The notes beneath the pieces are model-generated. The model was given only the letters and a program-made list of their open reading frames with translations, ran no database searches and had not been told where the DNA came from. From Comamonas testosteroni (GTDB taxonomy: Bacteria; Pseudomonadota; Gammaproteobacteria; Burkholderiales; Burkholderiaceae_C): 61,655 bases of DNA. Below are positions 9,260-19,284 of the stretch, one piece after another. Positions within the stretch are counted from its first letter, which is position 1; every line of letters begins with the position of its first letter. The position numbers and the translations under genes are program-made. The stretch is from NCBI RefSeq assembly GCF_000761245.1, contig NZ_AWOR01000053.1:1-61655 (forward strand), read 5' to 3'.

Positions 9260-9331
9260 TGCAGTGCAGCATGGGTGCATTGTGGAAGAGAATTTGCAGC
9301 AATGCAAGCTTTAATTTGTTGCGTTGCAGCA
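9260..9331. promoter_or_regulatory. Two PhaR/PhbF-like operators upstream of phaP
   Basis: TGCAGTGCAGCA at 9260-9271 and TGCGTTGCAGCA at 9320-9331 share TGC-N3-GCA-GCA and lie 60 bp apart on one strand, between phaP and the thioesterase gene. PhaR/PhbF repressors bind TGC-N3-GCA-type elements before phasin genes. The rest of 9168-9518 is A/T-rich and shows no gene. Confidence 0.45.
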
Positions 9332-9518
9332 AAAAGATTAATGACTCTTTTTTTTCGATAAGTATTTGATTTTTAAAACTTTGTTATGTCTGATAACTGA
9401 CAAAAAAATGCATGAATGTGCTTTTTTGATGCGCTGCGTCATGCGTTGGCGAGCGGTGACTTCCAGGCCCTGTCGCGGTGGTGCTGGCGGCGCCTGGGCA
9501 GCTTTGCACAATGGCAGC

Positions 9519-9998
9519 ATGACTGCATCGTTATCTCATGGCAAACCTCTGCGCGCCCAGCCACAGGCGCGTGACTCCTATCCCGTGTTTCGTGAAATCA
9601 GCACCCGCTGGTCGGACAACGATGTCTACGGCCATGTGAACAACGTCATCTACTACAGCTGGTTTGATACTGCGGTCAATGCGTATCTGATAGAGCAGGG
9701 CGCGTTGGACATCCATGCTGGGCAGACGATTGGCCTGGTGATAGAGACCCAGTGCAATTACTTTGCCTCGCTGGCTTTCCCGCAAACCGTGGAAGCGGGT
9801 ATTCGCGTGGCCCATCTGGGCAGCTCCAGCGTGCGCTACGAAGTGGGTCTGTTTGCCAAGGGTGCGAGCCAGTCGGCTGCAGCAGGGCATTTTGTGCACG
9901 TCTATGTCGACAGGCAGACGCGTCGGCCTGTGCCTTTGCCCGAGCCCTTACGTATGGCACTGCAGCCACTGCTGCGCGCAGAGCTGGCTGATCAATAA
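9519..9998 (+). CDS. Acyl-CoA thioesterase of the hot-dog (4HBT) family
   Basis: A 159-residue thioesterase with the hot-dog signature [21 protein letters not shown] (about residues 27-47), where the Asp before GHVNN is the usual catalytic residue. It should hydrolyse an acyl-CoA to free acid; the substrate is not readable. The open frame begins further upstream (9366), but the extra N-terminus is unlike the family, so I prefer the ATG at 9519. Single gene, 228 bp before pncB. Confidence 0.82.
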   Translation: MTASLSHGKPLRAQPQARDSYPVFREISTRWSDNDVYGHVNNVIYYSWFDTAVNAYLIEQGALDIHAGQTIGLVIETQCNYFASLAFPQTVEAGIRVAHLGSSSVRYEVGLFAKGASQSAAAGHFVHVYVDRQTRRPVPLPEPLRMALQPLLRAELADQ

Positions 9999-10226
9999 AA
10001 AACGATAGCTTATTGCTTATGAATATCAAGGGTTTAACGTCGATTTCCGTGATATGCCTGACGGCAATTCCGAAGCCGGCATTTGCAAGAAGCGCCAAGG
10101 GGCAGTGAGTATGGTGCAGGGTGTGGAATCGCCTACACTCGTCAGTCTCTGTTGAGGCCGGCTTAGCCTGTGTTTTGAGCCAGCCTTGTTCCATGACTGA
10201 ACGGACCGCCAGGCCCACCGTCGTCC

Positions 10227-11462
10227 ATGATCATCACCAGTCTGCTAGACACCGACCTGTACAAATTCACGATGATGCAGGTGGTGCTGCATCAGTTTCC
10301 GGGCGCGCAGGTCGAGTACCGCTTCAAATGTCGCAACCCTGGCGTGCAGCTGGCTCCGTACGTCAATGAAATCCGCGAAGAGATCCGTTCTCTGTGCAAG
10401 CTGCGCTTTCAGGATGCCGAGCTGGCCTATCTGAGTTCGCTGCGTTTCATCAAGAGCGATTTTGTCGATTTCCTGAGCCTGTTCCAGCTCAACGACAAAT
10501 ACATCACGGTCACGCCCCTGGCCAGCGGCGAGATCGACATCACCATCCAGGGTCCTTGGCTGCACACCATCTTGTTCGAGATCCCGGTGCTGGCCATCGT
10601 CAACGAGGTGTATTTCCGCAATACCCAGCCCGTGCCCAACTTCCTGGAAGGGCGCAAGCGCCTGGACGAGAAGATCGAGCTGCTGCAGGCGCCCGGCCTT
10701 GAGTCGCTCAAGATTGCCGATTACGGCACTCGCAGGCGCTTTTCCAGGGCCTGGCATGAAGAGGTGCTGCGCGTGCTTTGCGCCAGGCTGGGTCACTCGG
10801 GTGCGGCGCGCGTCAATGGTCAGCGCAAGGGGCAGCTGGCGGGTACCAGCAATGTGCTGTATGCGATGAAGCTGGGCCTGATCCCGCTGGGAACCTTGGC
10901 CCATGAGTATCTGCAGGCCTGTCAGTCGCTGGGCCCGCGCCTGCGCGACAGCCAGATCTTCGGCTTCGAGTCCTGGGCGCGCGAGTACCGGGGCGATCTG
11001 GGTATTGCGCTGTCCGACGTCTATGGCATGTCGGCTTTTCTGCGTGATTTCGATCTGTACTTCTGCAAGCTGTTTGACGGTGCGCGCCATGACAGCGGCG
11101 ACCCGTTTGACTGGGGTGAGCGTCTGATTGCGCATTACAAGGCCAACAAGATCGATCCGCTGAGCAAGGTGTTGATCTTCAGCGATGGACTGACCATCCC
11201 TAAAACCATCGGGCTGTTCGAACGCTTCAACGGTCGCTGCCAGTTGGCTTTTGGCATCGGCACCAATTTGACCAACGATCTGGGCAATCCCCCCGAGCAT
11301 GTGCCCTTGCAGATCGTGATCAAGATGACGCGCTGCAACGGCCAGCCCGTGGCAAAGCTATCGGACACACCGGGCAAGAGCATGTGTGACGATGAGAAAT
11401 ACCTGGCCTATCTGCGCCAGGTGTTCAGCATTGCACCGCCGGAGCCGGTTTCGCAGGCATAG
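10227..11462 (+). CDS. pncB: Nicotinate phosphoribosyltransferase
   Basis: 411 residues, normal length for PncB, which makes nicotinate mononucleotide from nicotinate, PRPP and ATP in NAD salvage. Typical blocks: an N-terminal [13 protein letters not shown], the YGTRRRFS segment, [15 protein letters not shown] around the autophosphorylated His, and [13 protein letters not shown], then ISDG-type phosphate binding (FSDGL) and [10 protein letters not shown] near the C-terminus. The downstream antiporter gene follows 64 bp after the stop. Confidence 0.95.
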   Translation: MIITSLLDTDLYKFTMMQVVLHQFPGAQVEYRFKCRNPGVQLAPYVNEIREEIRSLCKLRFQDAELAYLSSLRFIKSDFVDFLSLFQLNDKYITVTPLASGEIDITIQGPWLHTILFEIPVLAIVNEVYFRNTQPVPNFLEGRKRLDEKIELLQAPGLESLKIADYGTRRRFSRAWHEEVLRVLCARLGHSGAARVNGQRKGQLAGTSNVLYAMKLGLIPLGTLAHEYLQACQSLGPRLRDSQIFGFESWAREYRGDLGIALSDVYGMSAFLRDFDLYFCKLFDGARHDSGDPFDWGERLIAHYKANKIDPLSKVLIFSDGLTIPKTIGLFERFNGRCQLAFGIGTNLTNDLGNPPEHVPLQIVIKMTRCNGQPVAKLSDTPGKSMCDDEKYLAYLRQVFSIAPPEPVSQA

Positions 11463-11526
11463 AAATCAAAGAAACATTGGCGGGAGTTGTGCCTATTGCA
11501 GGGCAAAGAGCAGAGAGGATGGGCGT

Positions 11527-12963
11527 TTGAACAGCAAATCTTGTATGAAAGTCGCTGCGGCCACGCTGCTGACGCTGGCAGCGGCCACCGCGCAGGCCGC
11601 AGACATTGACGGCGCAGCCATGTCCGTGGCCTGGGGCCTGCCGTTTGTGGGCATGCTACTGTCGATTGCGCTGATGCCGCTGCTGTTGCCGCAGTTCTGG
11701 CATCACCATTTCGGCAAGGTCACCGCCGGCTGGGCGCTGGCCTTCCTGCTGCCTTTTGCGCTGGTCTACGGCTTGGGCGCGGCGGGCGTGAATCTGGTCC
11801 ATGCCTTGCTGGCCGAGTATCTGCCGTTCGTGATCCTGCTGACCGCCTTGTACACGGTGGCTGGCGGCATCTATGTGCGTGGCAATCTGCGCGGCTCGCC
11901 TGGGCTGAACACCGCCATCCTGGCCATCGGTGCGGTGCTGGCCAGCTTCATGGGCACGACAGGGGCTTCCATGCTGCTGATCCGTCCGCTGCTGCGCGCC
12001 AACGACAACCGTCGTCATCAGGCCCATGTGGTGGTGTTCTTCATCTTTATCGTCTCTAACGCCGGGGGCGCACTGACGCCATTAGGTGATCCGCCGCTGT
12101 TTCTGGGCTTTCTGAAGGGGGTGGATTTCTTCTGGACCGTGCGCCATATCTGGGGCTCCATGCTGTTTCTCACGCTGGCGCTGCTGGCCGTTTTTTATGC
12201 GATAGACCGCAAGCTGATGGGGGAAAAGGGTGAGACCGATCTGCCCGATCCCACGCCCAGCATGGACGTGACCGGTGCACCCAGCCGTCTGGGCTTTGAT
12301 GGCCGTGTGAACTTTGTTCTGCTGGCAGTGGTGGTGGCGCTGGTGCTGGTCAGCGGCATCTGGCGTACTCCTGTGGGTATCGAGATCGCCGGGACGCATG
12401 TGGGCTTGCCAGGTCTTTTGCGCGATCTGGGTTTGCTTGCCGTGGTTCTGCTTTCGCTCAAGCTCACACCCGCCCGTGTGCATCAGGCCAATGAGTTCGG
12501 CTGGGGGCCCATGCAGGAAGTGGCCAAGCTGTTTGCAGGTATTTTCCTGACCATCATTCCCGTCATCGCCATGCTCAAGGCCGGTGTCGATGGCCCGTTC
12601 GGCGCCGTGGTGCGAGCAGTTACCAATGCCGATGGCACGCCCAACCCGGCCATGTATTTCTGGGCTACGGGTCTGCTGTCCTCCTTCCTAGACAATGCGC
12701 CGACCTATTTGGTGTTCTTCAATACCGCTGGTGGAGACCCCGGGCATCTGATGACCGATATGGCGCTGACGCTGACCGCCATTTCTGCCGGTGCCGTGTT
12801 CATGGGGGCGAACACATATATTGGCAATGCGCCTAACCTCATGGTGAAGGCGATTGCCGAAGATCGTGGCGTGAAGATGCCGGGCTTTTTCGGCTACATG
12901 ATCTGGTCGGTCTGCGTGCTGGTGCCGCTGCTGGCTTTGATTACCTGGATTTGGTTCCTGTAA
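11527..12963 (+). CDS. Sodium:proton antiporter, NhaD/ArsB-CitM (ion transporter) superfamily
   Basis: Inner-membrane transporter with about 12 hydrophobic segments. It keeps SFMGTTGASMLLIRPLLRAN and GGALTPLGDPPLFLGFLKG, signatures of the NhaD-like branch, and a second repeat SFLDNAPTYLVFFN / GAVFMGANTYIGNAPNLMVKAIAE near the end. A signal-like N-terminus (KVAAATLLTLAAATAQA) precedes the first helix, as in other NhaD proteins. I choose the TTG at 11527 because GAGAGG lies 8 bp before it; the ATG at 11545 has no ribosome-binding site. The open frame extends back into pncB but that part is not protein-like. Likely role: Na+/H+ exchange. Confidence 0.82.
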   Translation: MNSKSCMKVAAATLLTLAAATAQAADIDGAAMSVAWGLPFVGMLLSIALMPLLLPQFWHHHFGKVTAGWALAFLLPFALVYGLGAAGVNLVHALLAEYLPFVILLTALYTVAGGIYVRGNLRGSPGLNTAILAIGAVLASFMGTTGASMLLIRPLLRANDNRRHQAHVVVFFIFIVSNAGGALTPLGDPPLFLGFLKGVDFFWTVRHIWGSMLFLTLALLAVFYAIDRKLMGEKGETDLPDPTPSMDVTGAPSRLGFDGRVNFVLLAVVVALVLVSGIWRTPVGIEIAGTHVGLPGLLRDLGLLAVVLLSLKLTPARVHQANEFGWGPMQEVAKLFAGIFLTIIPVIAMLKAGVDGPFGAVVRAVTNADGTPNPAMYFWATGLLSSFLDNAPTYLVFFNTAGGDPGHLMTDMALTLTAISAGAVFMGANTYIGNAPNLMVKAIAEDRGVKMPGFFGYMIWSVCVLVPLLALITWIWFL

Positions 12964-13027
12964 GCCACGCATGGCTTTCCGGGCTGCGGTGCGCCGCCAT
13001 CATCCATAACTTGAAGAGGAAACTACG

Positions 13028-14005
13028 ATGAGCAACAAGCCTCGCATCCTGATCGCCCGAGCCATTTCACCCGAGGTGGTGCAACGGCTGCAGCAGCACT
13101 TTGAAGTGCAGTCCAATCAGGACGATGTGGTCTGGTCTCCGGTGGAGTTGGCGCAGCAGTTGCAGGGCAAGGAGGGCGTGCTGACCACGGGTTCGCAGCG
13201 CATCGATGCCGAGTTGCTGGCCGCCTGTCCGCAGCTCAAGATCGTGGCCAATATGGCGGTGGGCTACAACAACTTCGACGTGCCCGCGATGACGGCCGCA
13301 GGCGTGCAGGGCACGAATGCCCCCGATGTGCTGACCGAGACCACGGCCGATTTCGGCTTTGCCCTGCTGATGGCCACGGCGCGCCGCATTACCGAGAGCG
13401 AGCACTATCTGCGTGCCGGGCTCTGGAAGGACTGGCACTACGACCTATTTGCCGGTGCCGAGGTGCATGGCAGCACGCTTGGCATCCTGGGCATGGGCCG
13501 CATCGGTCAGGCGATTGCGCGTCGTGCGGCTTACGGCTTTGGCATGGAGGTGATCTATCACAACCGCTCGCGTCTGGATGCTGCACTGGAAGCCGAGTGC
13601 AAGGCCAGCTATGTCGGCAAGCAGGAGTTGCTCGAACGTGCAGACCACCTGATGCTGGTGCTGCCATTCACCCCCGAGAACCGCCACACCATAGGCGGGG
13701 CAGAAATTGCCCGGATGAAGCCCACGGCCACGCTGATCAATATTGCACGCGGCGGCATCGTGGATGATGCGGCTCTTGCCCAGGCGCTGAAAGACCGGCG
13801 CATTGCCGCAGCGGGGCTGGATGTGTTCGAGGGCGAGCCAGCCGTGCATCCCGATCTGCTGACCGTGCCGAATGTGGTGCTTACCCCCCATATAGCCAGC
13901 GCCACCAAGGGCACGCGCACGGCCATGGCGGCGCTGGCGGCAGACAATCTGATCTCCTTCTTTGCCGGCAAGGGGCCGCTGACACCCGTCAATCAGCTTG
14001 TCTGA
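13028..14005 (+). CDS. D-2-hydroxyacid dehydrogenase (glyoxylate/hydroxypyruvate/2-ketogluconate reductase type)
   Basis: 325 residues. The Rossmann motif GILGMGRIGQAIARRA (about 149-164), then the Arg region NIARGGIVDD, the Glu in GLDVFEGEP and the His in LTPHIASAT give the Arg-Glu-His set of this family. NMAVGYNNFDVPA and DVLTETTADFGFALLMA fit GhrB-like glyoxylate/2-ketogluconate reductases, which reduce short 2-keto acids with NAD(P)H. Substrate choice cannot be read. GAGGAAACTACG precedes the ATG. Confidence 0.9.
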   Translation: MSNKPRILIARAISPEVVQRLQQHFEVQSNQDDVVWSPVELAQQLQGKEGVLTTGSQRIDAELLAACPQLKIVANMAVGYNNFDVPAMTAAGVQGTNAPDVLTETTADFGFALLMATARRITESEHYLRAGLWKDWHYDLFAGAEVHGSTLGILGMGRIGQAIARRAAYGFGMEVIYHNRSRLDAALEAECKASYVGKQELLERADHLMLVLPFTPENRHTIGGAEIARMKPTATLINIARGGIVDDAALAQALKDRRIAAAGLDVFEGEPAVHPDLLTVPNVVLTPHIASATKGTRTAMAALAADNLISFFAGKGPLTPVNQLV

Positions 14006-14144
14006 GGCACCTCCATTAGGTCGGCTCTCGTCACATCAGTTTGAGGGTGGATGCGTGATCTGAGCGCTTTTTCGGCTTTGATAATTTCTGCCCGTCTGGC
14101 GTTTTGGCGCACAGCGGGCTTTTCTTATTTCAAGCGAGACAGCA

Positions 14145-14552
14145 ATGCCTTTTATCCGCACCAGCGTCCACAAGGACACCACGCCCGCCCAACGTCAGGC
14201 CATCGTCAACGGGATTCATCAGGCCTTGATCGATGGCATCGGCATGCCTGCCGATGAGTTGTTCAACATGGTTGACGACTATGACGAGCAGAAGTTCTTC
14301 TTCAGCCGCACCTTCAACGGCTACCAGCGCTCGGACCGTGTGGTGGTGGTGGAGATCACCATGCGCCGTGGCCGCAGCGACGCCATGAAGCGTGCCCTCT
14401 ACGCCAATATCGCCGCCAATCTGGAAAAAGAGGCGGGCGTGGCACCCAGCGATGTGTTCATCTTCACGCACGAAAACGACTACTCCGACTGGTCGGTGGG
14501 CGGCGGCAAGTTCGCCATGGCCATTGCCCAGCAGGTCGGCCCCGACGCCTGA
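14145..14552 (+). CDS. Tautomerase-superfamily protein (malonate-semialdehyde decarboxylase/YusQ-like)
   Basis: 135 residues beginning MPFIRTSV, so removal of Met exposes the Pro-1 that serves as catalytic base in the 4-oxalocrotonate tautomerase superfamily. The length is that of the duplicated-unit members (MSAD, YusQ) rather than the 62-residue 4-OT. The end, VFIFTHENDYSDWSVGGGKFAMA, is typical for this group. Natural substrate unknown. Confidence 0.82.
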   Translation: MPFIRTSVHKDTTPAQRQAIVNGIHQALIDGIGMPADELFNMVDDYDEQKFFFSRTFNGYQRSDRVVVVEITMRRGRSDAMKRALYANIAANLEKEAGVAPSDVFIFTHENDYSDWSVGGGKFAMAIAQQVGPDA

Positions 14553-14564
14553 TTCTTGCGTCAA

Positions 14565-14601
14565 CCGGTTGCAGCCTCGCTGTCGCCAAGGCTGCAACCG
14601 G
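14565..14601. terminator. Strong hairpin after the tautomerase gene
   Basis: CCGGTTGCAGCCT pairs perfectly with AGGCTGCAACCGG. There is no T run directly after it, so termination is only likely. The rest of 14602-14786 shows no gene. Confidence 0.5.
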
Positions 14602-14786
14602 AAGCGGCACTTTTGACCGCATTGAATTTTTCGTGGCTCTGAGGACTGATAATTTGCCTGCGCGCTAGTGCTTGCAAACTTCGGTCTGTAATACCCCAGG
14701 CGTAAATTCAATGGATAGTCCTGTAACGCTTTTCTGATAAGCGCTTGCAGCTATGAAAAAAAGAGTGCGAAAGGCGTGGCAAGACA

Positions 14787-16439
14787 GTGACTACGTGGTG
14801 GCTTGGGTTGGCGGCGCTGGCCGTATTGATGGTGGGCCTGCTTCTGATGCTGCTGTGGCGGCTACAGGGGCTGCGCCGTCAGACGGAGCTTGCTCTTGGT
14901 CCTGATGCTTTGAGGCTGCAAGCCCAGCTGTTGCAGGGGTTGCAGGCGCTGGATGTCAGGCTGCAGCAGCTCGAGCGTAGCAGCCAGAGTACGCAGATGA
15001 CGGTGGCCAAGAGCGATGGCGCTCTGGATCGTGTCACCCAGCATGTACAGACCCAGTTGACCCAGGCTCAGCAGGATGCACTGGCCGCCAGACGCGAGCA
15101 GGCGGCGGCGCTGGCGTCCTTTCGTGAAGAAGTTGCCCAGCTTGCGCAGCGGCTGACGGGCGACAGCCAGCAAGCCCGCGCGGCACTGGCCCAAAGCAGT
15201 GCAGAGCAGGCAGTCCATATCCAGCAGCGCTTCGAGGCCCTGGCCGAGACGACGCGCGGCACGCTGGACTCGCTCAAGGGCGATATCCAGCAGCAGCTCA
15301 CGCATATGAGTACCAATATGGGGGCTGCGCTCAAGGATCAGCTGGGCAGCAATGGCGAGCAACTGCGCCATCAGTTTGCCGTGCTGCAGGATGCGGTGAG
15401 CCAGCAGCTGGGTGCCCTGGCACAGGGCCAGCAGACCACGGCGGAGCAACTGCGCGCGACGCTCAACGAACGACTGGCCACGATTCAGAGCGACAACGCC
15501 CTCAAGCTCGACGAGATGCGCCGCACCGTCGATGAAAAGCTGCATGCCACGCTGGAGCAGCGTCTGGGCGAGTCCTTCAAGCTGGTCAGCGACCGGCTGG
15601 AGCAGGTGCACAAGGGGCTGGGCGAGATGCAGACGCTGGCGGGCAGCGTAGGAGATCTCAAGCGGGTGATGACCAACGTGAAGTCACGCGGCACCTGGGG
15701 CGAGCTGCAACTGGGCAGCATCATCGACAATGTGCTCACGCCCGAGCAGTACGCCAGAAATGTCAAGACCGTGCCTGACAGCGATGAGCTGGTCGAGTTC
15801 GCCATCCGGCTGCCGGGGCGCAACGACGAGCATCCCGTCTGGCTGCCCATCGACGCCAAATATCCGGTCGAGCATTACCAGCGCCTGCAGGATGCGCAGG
15901 ACAGCGCGGATCGCGTGGGCATTGTTGCGGCAGGCAATGCCTTCGAGACATCGATTCGCGGTGAAGCCAGAAAGATTGCGAGCAAGTACGTCGCGCCGCC
16001 GCACACCACGGACTTCGCCGTCATGTATCTGCCCAGCGAGGGCCTGTTTGCCGAGGTGCTGCGCCGTCCAGGGCTGGTCGAGGCGCTGCAGAACGAGCAT
16101 CGCATCGTGATTACCGGTCCCGCGAATCTGGCCGCCATGCTCAGCAGCCTGCAAATGGGCTTCAAGACGCTGGCGATCGAGAAGCGCTCCTCCGAAGTCT
16201 GGGGCGTGCTCGGTCAGGTCAAGACGGAGTTCGGCAAGTTCGGCGAGGTGGTCGAGGCCACGCGCAAGTCCATCGATGCCGCTGCACGCAAGTTCGATCA
16301 GGTAGGAGTACGCACGCGCGCCATTCAGCGCCATTTGCGCAATGTGCAGGAGCTGCCGAATGGGGCAGGGCAGGAGCAGCCCCTGTTTCCGGCCGCATCG
16401 CCTGGCGGTGATCAGACAGCCAGCGAGGACGAAGAATGA
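14787..16439 (+). CDS. rmuC: DNA recombination protein RmuC
   Basis: 550 residues: an N-terminal membrane helix (about 3-25), a long Gln/Ala-rich coiled coil (about 40-280), then the nuclease-like RmuC domain with VKSRGTWGELQLGSIIDNVLTPEQYARNVKT, PIDAKYPVEHYQRL, VAPPHTTDFAVMYLP and GPANLAAMLSSLQMGFKTLAIEKRS. RmuC limits inversions at short inverted repeats in E. coli. The start is GTG at 14787 with AAGGCG before it. The stop overlaps the next start (ATGA). Confidence 0.92.
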   Translation: MTTWWLGLAALAVLMVGLLLMLLWRLQGLRRQTELALGPDALRLQAQLLQGLQALDVRLQQLERSSQSTQMTVAKSDGALDRVTQHVQTQLTQAQQDALAARREQAAALASFREEVAQLAQRLTGDSQQARAALAQSSAEQAVHIQQRFEALAETTRGTLDSLKGDIQQQLTHMSTNMGAALKDQLGSNGEQLRHQFAVLQDAVSQQLGALAQGQQTTAEQLRATLNERLATIQSDNALKLDEMRRTVDEKLHATLEQRLGESFKLVSDRLEQVHKGLGEMQTLAGSVGDLKRVMTNVKSRGTWGELQLGSIIDNVLTPEQYARNVKTVPDSDELVEFAIRLPGRNDEHPVWLPIDAKYPVEHYQRLQDAQDSADRVGIVAAGNAFETSIRGEARKIASKYVAPPHTTDFAVMYLPSEGLFAEVLRRPGLVEALQNEHRIVITGPANLAAMLSSLQMGFKTLAIEKRSSEVWGVLGQVKTEFGKFGEVVEATRKSIDAAARKFDQVGVRTRAIQRHLRNVQELPNGAGQEQPLFPAASPGGDQTASEDEE

Positions 16440-17629
16440 ATGCGGCCCTGGTGCGCCTGATCCTCGCGCAAGTCTGTATCCACGGCACCATGACCGGAAT
16501 GCGCATGGCCACGCCGCTGCTGGCGCTCAAGGAGGGCTATAGCGCGGCCGCGGTCGGCATGCTGCTGGCGCTGTTTGCACTGACCCAGGTGTTTCTGTCG
16601 CTGCCCGCGGGGCGCTATGCGGACCGTCACGGGCTCAAGCGCCCCCTCATCATCAGTGTGGTGGCCGCCAGTTCCGGAGCGGGAGTGGCCGTGCTGTTCC
16701 CGATTTACCCGGTGCTGTGCCTGAGCGCTTTGCTGACGGGCGGCGCAGCCGGCATGGCGCTCATCGCCCTGCAACGCCATGTGGGACGCATGGCGCACAA
16801 CAAGGACGAGTTGCGCAAGGTCTTCAGCTGGCTGGCGATTGGCCCGGCCATTTCCAATTTTCTGGGGCCGTTTGCGGCCGGGCTGCTGATCGACTATGCA
16901 GGCGGTGAAGCGGCCAGCACCACGGGTTTCAGGGCCGCCTTCCTGCTGCTGACCCTGATGCCTCTGGCGGCCTGGTTCTGGGCAAGAACGGTGCAGGAGC
17001 TGCCGGCGCTGCAGACCGAGAGCGCGAACCAGAGGGCAACGGCCTGGGATCTGGTGCAGAACCGGGGTTTCAGGCGCTTGTTGCTGCTGAATTGGGCGCT
17101 TTCCTCTTGCTGGGATGTGCATACCTTTGTCGTGCCAATTCTGGGTCACGAGCGCGGACTGCCTGCCTCGGTGATCGGCAGCATCCTGGGTGCGTTTGCG
17201 ATTGCAGCGGCCGTGATTCGCATGCTGATGCCCATCATCACGCGCCATCTGGCCGAATCGCAAGTGGTGCTGGGCGCCATGGTTGCTGCCTGCGCCTTGT
17301 TCATTGCCTACCCCTTCATGCCCGGTGCCTGGGCCATGGGCGCCTGTTCGGTCTTGTTGGGCGTGGTGCTGGGATCGGTGCAGCCCATGGTGATGAGCAT
17401 GATTCATCAGATCACCCCACCCGAGCGCCATGGCGAAGCGTTAGGTCTGCGCATGATGGCCATCAACGGCTCCAGCGTGCTGATGCCGGTGCTGTTCGGC
17501 TCGCTTGGCACGGTGGTAGGAGTCTCGGCCCTGTTCTGGGCGGTGGGGGTGCTGGTCGGAGTGTCCTCGCGCCTGCCCTGGCTGATCGGTAAGCAGGATA
17601 TGCCGACGGATGAGTGGGGCGGCCATTAA
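16436..17629 (+). CDS. Major facilitator superfamily transporter
   Basis: 397-residue MFS carrier with about 12 helices and the loop 2-3 motif GRYADRHGLKRPL. It starts inside the rmuC stop (ATGA), so the two are co-translated. The pattern resembles drug-exporter-type MFS proteins; no substrate can be inferred. It ends before a bidirectional terminator shared with lapB. Confidence 0.85.
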   Translation: MNAALVRLILAQVCIHGTMTGMRMATPLLALKEGYSAAAVGMLLALFALTQVFLSLPAGRYADRHGLKRPLIISVVAASSGAGVAVLFPIYPVLCLSALLTGGAAGMALIALQRHVGRMAHNKDELRKVFSWLAIGPAISNFLGPFAAGLLIDYAGGEAASTTGFRAAFLLLTLMPLAAWFWARTVQELPALQTESANQRATAWDLVQNRGFRRLLLLNWALSSCWDVHTFVVPILGHERGLPASVIGSILGAFAIAAAVIRMLMPIITRHLAESQVVLGAMVAACALFIAYPFMPGAWAMGACSVLLGVVLGSVQPMVMSMIHQITPPERHGEALGLRMMAINGSSVLMPVLFGSLGTVVGVSALFWAVGVLVGVSSRLPWLIGKQDMPTDEWGGH

Positions 17630-17649
17630 CCGGGTTGGTCACGTGCATT

Positions 17650-17678
17650 AAAAAAGAGCGCCCTGGGCGCTCTTTTTT
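17650..17678. terminator. Bidirectional terminator between converging genes
   Basis: AGAGCGCCC pairs with GGGCGCTCT, with an A run on the left and a T run on the right, between the MFS and lapB stops. Confidence 0.9.
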
Positions 17679-17691
17679 CTTTGGGAAGAGC

Positions 17692-18849
17692 TTACAGCTC
17701 TTCGACTCTGCGTGCCGGGTAGCTGTCCCAGCTCTGGCAGCCCGGGCAATGCCAGAAATGGGTGCGGGCTTCAAAGCCACAGGCCGCACAGCGGTAGCGG
17801 GTCAGGGGTTTGGTGGCATGGTTCAGTGCCTTCTGCACGGTGGCATGGTACTGCTCTTCGGTCAGGGTCTCGCCTTCCAGCCATTGGGCGGCCGCTACCA
17901 GGGACGACTCATGCTCCAGATGCTTCACCAGGCGCTGGCGGCCGGGCGCTGCCGCATCACCGCTTTTCTGATCGACTGCGACCAGTGCCTGCAGCAGATC
18001 CAAAGACGGTGCCTGTTCATAGTGCTTGAGCAGCAGATTGTGGGCCTCGCCCAGCGCACCCGTTGCCTCGGCCACCTCCACCAACAGGCTGGCCGCCAGG
18101 GGCAGGGCTGCGGGGCTGTTCTGTGCCAGCGCCTGAAGGCTTGACAAAGCCTGTGCAGACTGGCCCTGTCGATGCTGGAGCTGGGCCAGCTCCAGCCTGG
18201 GGCGCGGAGCTTGCGGGGCAGTCTCCAGAGCCTGCCTGAGCTGTGCAAAAGCCTTGTCGAGCTGGCCATGGGCCACCTGCGATTGCGCGTCTTCGCAAAG
18301 GTAGTGGGCCAGCCGGGTGCTGAAGTCCCCCTGACCGGCGGCCTGCATCTTGCGCACGATGGCCGCTGCCTGGGTCCAGTCGCGCGAGCGCTCGTAAATG
18401 GCCAGCAGTGCCAGGCGCGCCTCGCCTTCGTACTGCGTGCCTTCCAGGCGGTTCAGAGCCTCTTCTGCTCGGTCCAGCAGGCCGGCCTTGAGAAAGTCCT
18501 GTGCCAGTGCATGCTGGGCACGGTCCCGGTCCGGACGGGTGAGGTCGGCGCGGCTGAGCAGATGCTCGTGGACGCGCACCGCACGGTTGTATTCGCCGCG
18601 GCGGCGAAAAAGATTGCCCAGTGCAAAGTGCAGCTCGGTGGTGTCGGGGTCGTTCTGTACGGCCTCGATAAAGGCATCGATGGCCTTGTCCTGCTGCTCG
18701 TTGAGCAGAAAGTTCAGGCCTTTGAAGTACGCCTTGGGAGCCTGGCGGTTGTCGGCACGCACCTGGCGCAAATCCCAGCGGGAAGCCAGCCAGCCCAGCA
18801 CAAAGGCGGCAGGCAGGCCCAGCAAAATCCAAGTCAGATTAAATTCCAT
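17692..18849 (-). CDS. lapB: Lipopolysaccharide assembly protein LapB
   Basis: 385 residues: an N-terminal membrane helix (MEFNLTWILLGLPAAFVLGWLAS), a cytoplasmic array of TPR units, and a C-terminal rubredoxin-like zinc knuckle (YRCAACGF...WHCPGCQSW). That is the LapB/YciM layout; LapB tunes LpxC proteolysis by FtsH and thus LPS synthesis. The start at 18849 is chosen for the membrane helix. It overlaps the end of the lapA-like gene by 11 bp, so the pair is translationally coupled as in other proteobacteria. Confidence 0.92.
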   Translation of the reverse strand: MEFNLTWILLGLPAAFVLGWLASRWDLRQVRADNRQAPKAYFKGLNFLLNEQQDKAIDAFIEAVQNDPDTTELHFALGNLFRRRGEYNRAVRVHEHLLSRADLTRPDRDRAQHALAQDFLKAGLLDRAEEALNRLEGTQYEGEARLALLAIYERSRDWTQAAAIVRKMQAAGQGDFSTRLAHYLCEDAQSQVAHGQLDKAFAQLRQALETAPQAPRPRLELAQLQHRQGQSAQALSSLQALAQNSPAALPLAASLLVEVAEATGALGEAHNLLLKHYEQAPSLDLLQALVAVDQKSGDAAAPGRQRLVKHLEHESSLVAAAQWLEGETLTEEQYHATVQKALNHATKPLTRYRCAACGFEARTHFWHCPGCQSWDSYPARRVEEL

Positions 18850-19174
18850 GCACGTCGCCCGGCGCAATGATCGAAGAAGAGTTCTGTTCCTTCACCGCAG
18901 GTGCTGCACTGGTGGCGTTGGCTGCGGTGTTCGGTGTCTGTTGCGTGGCCTGTGCCTCGCGCGCTGCGCTGCGATGCTTGAGCCAGCGCGGCACCATGCC
19001 CAGCACTCCGACAAAAAGACCCAGCGCAAAAGCCGCCAGAACCACCAGTACCAGAGGTGCCGTCCAGGCCGTGCCAAAGAAGAAATGCACGGTGGCGTCT
19101 TGCTGGTTGTTGAGTGCGAATGCGAACAGAGTGAAAAAAATGGCTGCCTTGAGCAGCCACAGCAGGTATTTCAT
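18839..19174 (-). CDS. lapA: LapA-domain (DUF1049) membrane protein
   Basis: 111 residues with two membrane helices (about 4-22 and 41-63) separated by NNQQDATVHFFFGTAW, the LapA signature, and a longer Ala/Thr tail than E. coli LapA. It is encoded directly before and overlapping lapB and probably works with it at the inner membrane in LPS assembly. Confidence 0.88.
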   Translation of the reverse strand: MKYLLWLLKAAIFFTLFAFALNNQQDATVHFFFGTAWTAPLVLVVLAAFALGLFVGVLGMVPRWLKHRSAAREAQATQQTPNTAANATSAAPAVKEQNSSSIIAPGDVHGI

Positions 19175-19284
19175 GCTTCCCTTTATGCGCCTTGTGTGAC
19201 GGGAAGATTTTAGGCCAGCCTATGCTCGGACTGGCAAACGGACGGCATGGTCAGTCCTGAGATGGCTGACGGTGCCCATGGACT

